Source: JBBEDS01 sp040881175
Lineage (GTDB): Bacteria > Patescibacteriota > Minisyncoccia > 2-02-FULL-40-12 > IGHO2-01-FULL-4-A
DNA length: 12,044 bases
Direction: 5' to 3'
Assembly (NCBI GenBank): GCA_040881175.1
Contig: JBBEDS010000022.1
Span: forward strand, 1 to 12,044
The notes beneath the pieces were generated by a model. The model worked only from the letters and a program-made list of their open reading frames with translations, ran no database searches and had not been told where the DNA came from. A program made the position numbers and the translations under genes. Of the stretch, positions 6,250 through 11,132 are shown in pieces (the stretch's first letter is position 1; each line of letters begins with the position of its first letter).

Positions 6250-7086
6250 TTATTTATTCTTAGTTTTTCTTCGGCGAACTATGAATTTGGCTGATTTCTT
6301 CTTTTTGTCTCTGGTCTTTACGCCCAAAGCGTGCTTGCCCCATGGCGTCTTAGGATATTTCAGACCTATCGGCTGCCTACCTTCACCACCACCGTGTGGG
6401 TGATCTACCGGATTCATGGCGGTTCCTCTTACCTTCGGCCTTCTGCCGAGATAACGCGAACGTCCGGCCTTACCGATAACTATTGAACTGTGCTCGGCAT
6501 TGGACAACTGGCCGATTGAAGCCATAACGTCGCCGTGGAACTGTCTAACTTCCGAAGATGGCAATATTACTTGAACGTATTTACCTTCGTGGGCAAGAAC
6601 GGTCGCACCCGTACCAGCTGAGCGAATCATCTGTCCGCCTTTGCCAGGATGCATCTCTATGTTATGGACCATAGTTCCCTGCGGTATATTTTTCAAGCGC
6701 ATTCTGTTACCGGGCTCGAGCTTGGCTCTCTCTGCCACTATTATCTCGCTTCCGACTTTAACTCCTTCTGGAGCTAGAATATATCTCTTCTCTCCGTCGA
6801 TGTAATGTAGTAGGGCGATTCTAGTCGTGCGGTTCGGATCGTATTCAATTGAAAATACCTTGGCTGGTATATCAATCTTTTCCTGTTTGAAATCAATAGT
6901 CCTGTATCTTCTCTTGACTCCGCCTCCGCGGTGACGGCTGGTAATGCGGCCTTGGTTGTTTCTTCCAACACCACGCTTAAACCCGGTCGTCAGACTTTTC
7001 AACGGATCAGACTTAGATAGGTTGGAAAAATCATAACCTATCATCTGTCTTCTTCCTGGAGTTGTTGGTTTATATTTCTTTGCCAT
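6250..7086 (-). CDS. rplB: 50S ribosomal protein L2 (uL2)
   Basis: uL2 is one of the most conserved large-subunit proteins and is required for peptidyl transferase activity and subunit joining. The 278-residue product is full length. It has the N-terminal KPTTPGRRQM start, GRNNQGRITSRHRGGGVKRRYR, the SH3-like and OB-like domains, and the C-terminal signature DHPHGGGEG at 228-236 with His229, the residue shown to matter in E. coli L2. The C terminus is lysine and arginine rich. It begins 7 bases after rplW. Confidence 0.98.
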   Translation of the reverse strand: MAKKYKPTTPGRRQMIGYDFSNLSKSDPLKSLTTGFKRGVGRNNQGRITSRHRGGGVKRRYRTIDFKQEKIDIPAKVFSIEYDPNRTTRIALLHYIDGEKRYILAPEGVKVGSEIIVAERAKLEPGNRMRLKNIPQGTMVHNIEMHPGKGGQMIRSAGTGATVLAHEGKYVQVILPSSEVRQFHGDVMASIGQLSNAEHSSIVIGKAGRSRYLGRRPKVRGTAMNPVDHPHGGGEGRQPIGLKYPKTPWGKHALGVKTRDKKKKSAKFIVRRRKTKNK

Positions 7087-7093
7087 GTTTCAA

Positions 7094-7498
7094 TTACGCC
7101 GCTATTTCAATCCTATCGCCTTCTTTCAAAGTTACGATAGCCTTTTTAAAACCCGGCTTGGATCCGGAAAATCTTCCGATATTTCTGGATTTCGATCGAG
7201 TGTTCAACACGTGAACTTTTTCAACCTTAACTTTGTATAGCTCCTGGACCGCTTTCTTGATTTCAATCTTGTTTGAATTCGTGGCCACCTTGAATACATA
7301 TTTGTTATGCTCGCCAAGCATGGTTCCTTTTTCTGTAACATGCGGCCTGGATATGACTCGGTAAGAATCGGCGTCGCCTCCCTTTGGCAAAGAAGTTGCC
7401 GGCATTCCAACCTCAGTCTCTTTAGCAACCTTAACTTCGGGTTTCTTCTCTTCAACCTTTTTCTCTTTGTCTTCTTTTTTATTTCCGAAAATACTCAT
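7094..7498 (-). CDS. rplW: 50S ribosomal protein L23 (uL23) with charged N-terminal extension
   Basis: uL23 sits at the tunnel exit and is the docking site for trigger factor and the signal recognition particle. The conserved domain starts around residue 45: YRVISRPHVTEKGTML, then KYVFKVATNSNKIEIKKAVQELYKVKVEKVHVLN, and the RNA-binding loop with RFSGSKPGFKKAIVTLKEGD. The first 44 residues are a Lys/Glu-rich and then Gly/Pro-containing stretch absent from ordinary L23 (about 95-100 residues), giving 134. Similar extensions are present on uL22 and uS5 in this cluster. It starts 8 bases after rplD with no Shine-Dalgarno sequence. Confidence 0.95.
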   Translation of the reverse strand: MSIFGNKKEDKEKKVEEKKPEVKVAKETEVGMPATSLPKGGDADSYRVISRPHVTEKGTMLGEHNKYVFKVATNSNKIEIKKAVQELYKVKVEKVHVLNTRSKSRNIGRFSGSKPGFKKAIVTLKEGDRIEIAA

Positions 7499-7506
7499 GT
7501 TTAAAA

Positions 7507-8175
7507 TTATTTAGCTGACAATTTATATGCCTGCTCCATTACCGGTAATGAGTCTTGCAGTAGAATCAAATACTTGTTCTTCAATACGTCTTTGATATTC
7601 AAGTTGGCGGCTGACATTACATTCATGAATGAAAGATTATTGGTGGCGCGAATGACGCTCTTGTCTTGAGCCGGCATCACTAGAAGAATTGAATCCTGCT
7701 TTGTTTTTGTCTGCTTGTATTCTTTCATCTTACCGGTCAGATTCTTTATTGAACTGACGGCTTCTTTGGTCTTAGCTTCATTCAGCTTGAAAGAATCCAG
7801 AACCATTATCTCATTATCTTTAACCTTGGAAGACAAGGCCATGAACAATGCTTTTTGTTTCATTCTCTTATTTATCTTCTTTGTGAAATTTCTTTCTGAG
7901 GTAGGTCCGAAAGTGACACCTCCGCCCTTCCAGATAGGCGATCTGATGGAAGCGTGCCTGGCACGACCAGTGCCTTTTTGGCGCCAAGGTTTTTTGCCTC
8001 CGCCCCTGACCTCGCCTCTGCCTTTTGCGTGAGCAATAACCTGTCTTGAATTGGCCAACTGAGCCCGTAAAGCCTGGTGCACCAAATCTTTATTTAAATC
8101 AACATCAAAGATCCAGTCCGGCAACTGTACTTCTCCTACTACCTCTCCGACTTGGTTGTATAGGCTGGTCTTCAT
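7507..8175 (-). CDS. rplD: 50S ribosomal protein L4 (uL4)
   Basis: uL4 lines the exit tunnel with uL22 and in E. coli represses the S10 operon. The 222-residue product has the family's long basic loop at about residues 50-75 (AKGRGEVRGGGKKPWRQK and GTGRARHASIRSP), then PIWKGGGVTFGP, and a C-terminal Rossmann-like part with DSFKLNEAKTKE and SAANLNIKDVLKNKYLIL. The ATG is 2 bases after the rplC stop and is preceded by AAGGA at a 7-base spacing, one of only two clear Shine-Dalgarno sequences in the cluster. Whether it keeps a repressor role is unknown from sequence. Confidence 0.97.
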   Translation of the reverse strand: MKTSLYNQVGEVVGEVQLPDWIFDVDLNKDLVHQALRAQLANSRQVIAHAKGRGEVRGGGKKPWRQKGTGRARHASIRSPIWKGGGVTFGPTSERNFTKKINKRMKQKALFMALSSKVKDNEIMVLDSFKLNEAKTKEAVSSIKNLTGKMKEYKQTKTKQDSILLVMPAQDKSVIRATNNLSFMNVMSAANLNIKDVLKNKYLILLQDSLPVMEQAYKLSAK

Positions 8176-8177
8176 GT

Positions 8178-8804
8178 TTATATCCTTACAATTTCAAGCA
8201 AAGTGCCTTTTCTGCCGGGCACAGCGCCTTTTATACCTAAAATATTATTTTCTTTATCTATAGATACTATCTTTACTCCGCGGGTTGTGACTCTCTTGCC
8301 TCCCATTCTTCCGGCCATTCGGGTTCCTTTTAGAGTGTGCTGCGGAAATCTTTGTCCGATCGAACCGACGTGTCTTAAAACATGGTGATGACCGTGACTG
8401 GCAGGCATTCCGGCAAAACCATAGCGCTTCACGGCTCCCTGGAATCCTTTACCCTTGGCTACACCGCTAACTTTTACAACATCACCGATATTGAACACGG
8501 AGACGTCCAGTTTCTCACCTCTTTTTAATTCCTTCTCTTCTTCTCCCATCTTAACTTTCATGCCAGGTACCTTGAATTCATGCAGATCTCTCAAATTGCC
8601 AAGATCTTTTAAATGTCCGGCCTTCGGCTTACTGATCTTCTTTTTCTCGCCGAAACCAAACTGAACGGCCTCATATTTATCTTTCTCTTTGGTCTTGATC
8701 TGAGTGACGGTAATCGGTCCAGCTTGAATCAAAGTAATCGGCGTAACTTCGCCTTCTGAGAAGATCCTGGTCATACCGATTTTTTTACCTAATATGAATG
8801 ACAT
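8178..8804 (-). CDS. rplC: 50S ribosomal protein L3 (uL3)
   Basis: uL3 is an early assembly protein of the large subunit whose loop approaches the peptidyl transferase centre. I chose the ATG at 8802-8804 (208 residues, MSFILGKKIGMTRIF), which fits the family N terminus. An in-frame TTG six codons upstream lies in the T-run of the terminator and adds a non-conserved LAKTK. The central loop has the signature GSIGQRFPQHTLKGTRMAGRMGG; the Gln in GSIGQ aligns with the residue methylated by PrmB in E. coli. The gene is preceded by a 229-base structured spacer ending in an intrinsic terminator, with only 16 bases between the T-run and the ATG and no Shine-Dalgarno sequence. Confidence 0.96.
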   Translation of the reverse strand: MSFILGKKIGMTRIFSEGEVTPITLIQAGPITVTQIKTKEKDKYEAVQFGFGEKKKISKPKAGHLKDLGNLRDLHEFKVPGMKVKMGEEEKELKRGEKLDVSVFNIGDVVKVSGVAKGKGFQGAVKRYGFAGMPASHGHHHVLRHVGSIGQRFPQHTLKGTRMAGRMGGKRVTTRGVKIVSIDKENNILGIKGAVPGRKGTLLEIVRI

Positions 8805-8820
8805 TTTGGTTTTGGCTAAC

Positions 8821-8842
8821 AAAAAACCCAGATTCAGCTGGG
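8821..8842 (-). terminator. Intrinsic terminator (attenuator) just upstream of rplC
   Basis: On the minus strand, a 5-bp stem CCCAG-CTGAAT-CTGGG is followed directly by TTTTTT. It ends 16 bases before the rplC ATG, so it lies inside the operon rather than at its end. That is the arrangement of an attenuator controlled by the RNA just upstream. The left arm lies within one of two CAGCTG copies (8835-8840 and 8853-8858) that can pair with each other instead, which would open the terminator. The stem is short, so termination is probably partial. Structure is read by eye, not by energy calculation. Confidence 0.7.
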
Positions 8843-8856
8843 CAGTTAAGTTCAGC

Positions 8857-9013
8857 TGGATCTATTACTCACGGATTATTTTTTTACTAACAAAATTTGC
8901 ATTTTGTCTTTAACTTTTGCTCTTCAAAGGGAGCAAGTATAGGCACCGCTGACAGCGGTAACCATATCTGCTACCTTTGAGCCGCTACACGCGGCGCATC
9001 CGTACGATATCCA
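8857..9013 (-). promoter_or_regulatory. Candidate structured RNA leader between rpsJ and rplC (possible ribosomal-protein autoregulatory element)
   Basis: Read along the transcript, this spacer shows nested pairings. A closing helix is ACGGAU (9003-8998) with AUCCGU (8876-8871), and a possible outer helix UGGAU/AUCCA (9013-9009 with 8861-8857). Inside are four hairpins: GCCGC-N5-GCGGC (8995-8981), ACCGC-N5-GCGGU (8959-8945), UUGCUC-N8-GAGCAA (8936-8917) and a 7-bp stem with a GCAA tetraloop (8907-8890). The third hairpin's loop holds CCUUUGA, complementary over 7 bases to UCAAAGG at 8980-8974, a possible pseudoknot stacked next to the first hairpin. The terminator at 8821-8842 follows. No open reading frame of note is present. 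I recognise no known family; L3 or L4 as ligand is an inference from position only. Confidence 0.6.
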
Positions 9014-9033
9014 AATACTTAATTTTTAAAAAC

Positions 9034-9369
9034 TTACATCTTCAACTCTATATCAACTCCGGCCGGTAAATTCAAGTTCATCAGCGAATCAATTATTTTC
9101 GGATTCGGACTTGAAATATCGATCAATCTTTTGTGAACTCTCATCTCAAACTGTTCTCTTGAGTTCTTATCTATGAAAGCGGAACGGTTCACGGTGTACT
9201 TGTGAATTTCGGTCGGCATTGGTACGGGGCCAATTACCTTGCCTCCATTTCGCTCAATAGTATCAACTATCTGTTTTGCAGATTTGTCGATTATCTTATT
9301 ATCATACGCCTTCAGTTTAATTCTGATGCGCTGAGTCGTTTCTCCTGTTTTTTCTTTTTTAGTAGCCAT
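9034..9369 (-). CDS. rpsJ: 30S ribosomal protein S10 (uS10)
   Basis: uS10 is part of the small-subunit head and, as NusE, also acts in transcription antitermination with NusB. The 111 residues contain the family's IRIKLKAYDNKIIDKSAKQIV, PVPMPTEIHKYTVNRSAFIDKNSREQFEMRVHKRLIDI and the C-terminal LMNLNLPAGVDIEL. A short Lys/Glu/Thr-rich N-terminal extension of about 10 residues precedes the core. The gene lies 57 bases after tuf, with a strong hairpin between, and is followed by a long structured spacer rather than directly by rplC. No Shine-Dalgarno sequence is visible before the ATG. Confidence 0.97.
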   Translation of the reverse strand: MATKKEKTGETTQRIRIKLKAYDNKIIDKSAKQIVDTIERNGGKVIGPVPMPTEIHKYTVNRSAFIDKNSREQFEMRVHKRLIDISSPNPKIIDSLMNLNLPAGVDIELKM

Positions 9370-9388
9370 TGATTGAAAGAGCTGACTG

Positions 9389-9422
9389 ACAAGCCCCCAC
9401 TTACTAGTAAGTGGGGGCTTGT
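9389..9422 (-). terminator. Perfect 34-base hairpin between tuf and rpsJ (partial terminator or processing site)
   Basis: The 34 bases are a perfect inverted repeat: a 15-bp stem (ACAAGCCCCCACTTA) with a CTAG loop. It starts 4 bases after the tuf stop codon and ends 19 bases before the rpsJ ATG. On the transcribed strand it is followed by CAGTCAGC, not a T-run, so it is not a textbook intrinsic terminator in that direction. On the plus strand TTTT follows three bases later. Leaky termination, RNase processing or protection of the tuf 3' end are all possible and would raise EF-Tu over ribosomal proteins. The structure is certain; its role is inferred. Confidence 0.65.
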
Positions 9423-9426
9423 AGTT

Positions 9427-10629
9427 TTACGCTATAACTTTTGTTACGACGCCTGCCCCTACTGTTTTTCCGCCTTCACGAATGGCAAAGCGCTGCTTTT
9501 CTTCCATAGCAATCGGTGCAATAAGCTTTACTTTGACTGTTACTGTGTCTCCAGGCATTACCATCTCTGTTCCTTCGGGTAAAGTTACGTCACCGGTTAC
9601 ATCTGTTGTTCTAAAGTAAAATTGCGGTTTGTAGCCCTTAAAGAATGGGGTGTGTCTTCCGCCTTCATCCTTTGAAAGGACATAAACCTCGGTCTCAAAC
9701 TCTGTGTGTGGGGTGATTGATCCCGGCTTAGCCAAAACCTGTCCTCGAGTAATATCTTCCTTCTTCAATCCTCGAATGAGCAAGCCGGCGTTGTCTCCAG
9801 CCATACCTGAATCAAGCTGTTTGTTGAACATCTCGATACCGGTAATAACTGTCTTCTGCGTTGGCTTGATACCAACTATCTCTACTTCCTCGTTTAATTT
9901 AACTTCTCCTCTCTCAATACGACCAGTTACGACAGTACCTCTTCCTTCAATAGTGAAGATGTCCTCTACCGGCATCAAGAAAGGCTTGTCGGTCTCACGG
10001 ACCGGGTCTGGAATGAATGAGTCAAGAGTATCAACGAGCTCTTTAACGGGTTTCAAAGCCTCGTCATCTTTGCTCGTAGCATTAACTGCCTTTAAGGCAG
10101 AACCGCGGATAATTGGAGTTGTGTCTCCGGGGTATTGATATTTGTTCAAAAGTTCACGTACTTCGGCTTCAACCAAATCAACGAGCTCTGGGTCATCAAC
10201 CTGATCGATTTTGTTCAAGAATACAATGATGGCTGGGACACCAACCTGACGAGCGAGCAAGATGTGCTCACGAGTCTGAGGCATAGGACCGTCTGGAGCC
10301 GACACAACCAATACTGCACCGTCCATTTGGGCGGCACCGGTGATCATGTTCTTAATATAGTCGGCGTGACCAGGGGCATCGATGTGAGCGTAGTGACGCT
10401 TTGGAGACTCGTACTCGGAGTGGTGCAAAGCGATAGTGATACCGCGAGCTTTCTCTTCCGGAGCGTTGTCTATCTGATCAACCTTTTCAAGACGAGATGA
10501 ATAGCCTTCGTCTTTGTACAAGCTCAGCGTGTTTAAAATAGCCGCTGTAAGCGTTGTCTTTCCGTGGTCAACGTGACCGATTGTGCCAACATTTAAGTGT
10601 GGCTTGGAACGTTCGAATTTGTCTGCCAT
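9427..10629 (-). CDS. tuf: Elongation factor Tu
   Basis: EF-Tu is the GTPase that brings aminoacyl-tRNA to the ribosomal A site. The start chosen is the ATG at 10627-10629 (400 residues, MADKFERSKPHLNVG), matching the family; an ATG 23 codons upstream would add unrelated sequence. GTPase motifs are complete: GHVDHGKT at 18-25, RGITI at 62-66, DAPGH at 84-88 with the catalytic His88, NKID at 139-142, and a GSALKA G5 motif. DAPGH replaces the DCPGH of E. coli. Domains 2 and 3 follow, with GRGTVVTGRIERG and the C-terminal KQRFAIREGGKTVGAGVV. It precedes rpsJ directly, without rpsL, rpsG or fusA, and has its own promoter upstream. Confidence 0.98.
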   Translation of the reverse strand: MADKFERSKPHLNVGTIGHVDHGKTTLTAAILNTLSLYKDEGYSSRLEKVDQIDNAPEEKARGITIALHHSEYESPKRHYAHIDAPGHADYIKNMITGAAQMDGAVLVVSAPDGPMPQTREHILLARQVGVPAIIVFLNKIDQVDDPELVDLVEAEVRELLNKYQYPGDTTPIIRGSALKAVNATSKDDEALKPVKELVDTLDSFIPDPVRETDKPFLMPVEDIFTIEGRGTVVTGRIERGEVKLNEEVEIVGIKPTQKTVITGIEMFNKQLDSGMAGDNAGLLIRGLKKEDITRGQVLAKPGSITPHTEFETEVYVLSKDEGGRHTPFFKGYKPQFYFRTTDVTGDVTLPEGTEMVMPGDTVTVKVKLIAPIAMEEKQRFAIREGGKTVGAGVVTKVIA

Positions 10630-10708
10630 TGAAGTTATTTGCCAGGTGCTAATATCTAGTCGTTGGTAGTATATGGACCAGCGCCTAAAACTTAGCATCT
10701 AGTGCTGT

Positions 10709-10714
10709 ATTATA
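10709..10714 (-). promoter_or_regulatory. Secondary -10-like box in the tuf leader
   Basis: A perfect TATAAT on the minus strand, 80 bases before the tuf ATG. At a 17-base spacing the -35 position reads GATAAC, far from consensus, and no extended -10 TG is present. The box is part of the near-palindrome TATTATAATA, so it also reads as TATAAT on the plus strand. It may be a weak second promoter or merely AT-rich leader; the stronger promoter is at 10773-10801. Confidence 0.3.
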
Positions 10715-10731
10715 ATAAAAACACCCAATAC

Positions 10732-10757
10732 GTTATCCGCGGTTTAAATCAGATAAC
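10732..10757. repeat. Inverted repeat GTTATC-N14-GATAAC in the tuf leader
   Basis: Six-base perfect arms separated by 14 bases, located between the likely transcription start (about 10766) and tuf. In the transcript it would form a weak hairpin; as DNA it could be a binding site. Arms of this size occur by chance, so it is noted only because of its position in the tuf leader. Confidence 0.3.
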
Positions 10758-10772
10758 ACTTGTGGTAAAGGC

Positions 10773-10801
10773 ATTGTAAACTAAAGACTAATTAAAGTCA
10801 A
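10773..10801 (-). promoter_or_regulatory. Near-consensus sigma-70 promoter for tuf and probably the ribosomal operon
   Basis: On the minus strand TTGACT (10801-10796) is followed after exactly 17 bases by TACAAT (10778-10773). Each hexamer matches the housekeeping consensus in five of six positions, with optimal spacing. The -35 box lies inside the last codons of the upstream small gene, whose stop codon is at 10788-10790. The transcript would start near 10766, leaving about 137 bases of untranslated leader before tuf. It is the best promoter seen in the non-coding parts of the window; I found no comparable one between tuf and rplO. Confidence 0.75.
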
Positions 10802-11099
10802 CAAGTTCCGAAGTCACATCCTCCGACTCGGTACTATCAACCAATTCTGCTGATTCTTTCTGCCTAATCTCTTCCTTTAATGCCAGTATCTCTCTGTTCA
10901 GGTCATCTATATTCTTCTGCTCGTTTTCATCCGCTCCACTGGCATTCTTATCCCCTCCTTCGGAAGAGAAATGCCTCTCATCATCTGAAGTCTCGGAGTA
11001 CTTTTCATAGGGCAAGATAATGAACTCGGGCTTGTCTCCGTCCATGACTAAAATACCGCCCATTTTTTTAGCCAATTCTTTTAATTTCCTAAAATCCAT
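10788..11099 (-). CDS. Small protein of unknown function, Phd/YefM-like N terminus and acidic coiled-coil tail
   Basis: I do not recognise this 103-residue protein as a named gene. Residues 1-34 form a compact motif: a basic helix (FRKLKELAKKMGG) followed by ILVMDGDKPEFIILPYEKY. This recalls the strand-turn-strand 'I.. G.P..V.. EY' part of Phd/YefM antitoxins, but there is no neighbouring toxin gene. Residues 35-62 are acidic, Ser/Asp/Glu-rich and likely disordered. Residues 64-81 (IDDLNREILALKEEIRQK) look like a short coiled coil, followed by another acidic stretch. A purine-rich AGAGGA lies close to the ATG, with unusually short spacing. It is 33 bases downstream of the surface-protein gene with no terminator between, so the two are probably co-transcribed. 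Confidence 0.75.
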   Translation of the reverse strand: MDFRKLKELAKKMGGILVMDGDKPEFIILPYEKYSETSDDERHFSSEGGDKNASGADENEQKNIDDLNREILALKEEIRQKESAELVDSTESEDVTSELVDFN

Positions 11100-11132
11100 A
11101 TCCTCTACTTATATCAGGAGTTAAAAATTTCT

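Noticed and set aside
8805..8822. TTG start for rplC six codons upstream
   Set aside because: It lies in the T-run of the terminator and adds non-conserved residues; the ATG at 8804 matches the L3 family start.
8941..9013. tRNA-like look of the spacer upstream of rplC (GTGTAGCGGCTCAAAGGTAGC recalls a D-arm)
   Set aside because: No T-arm with TTCRA, no acceptor stem pairing and no CCA; the hairpins fit a leader RNA better.
10630..10698. N-terminal extension of EF-Tu from the ATG at 10696-10698
   Set aside because: The extra 23 residues do not resemble EF-Tu, while MADKFERSKPHLNVG is the family start.
10788..10804. Possible terminator GACT-N6-AGTC after the small gene
   Set aside because: Only a 4-bp stem and a TTT tail; the sequence is better explained as promoter -35 and spacer.
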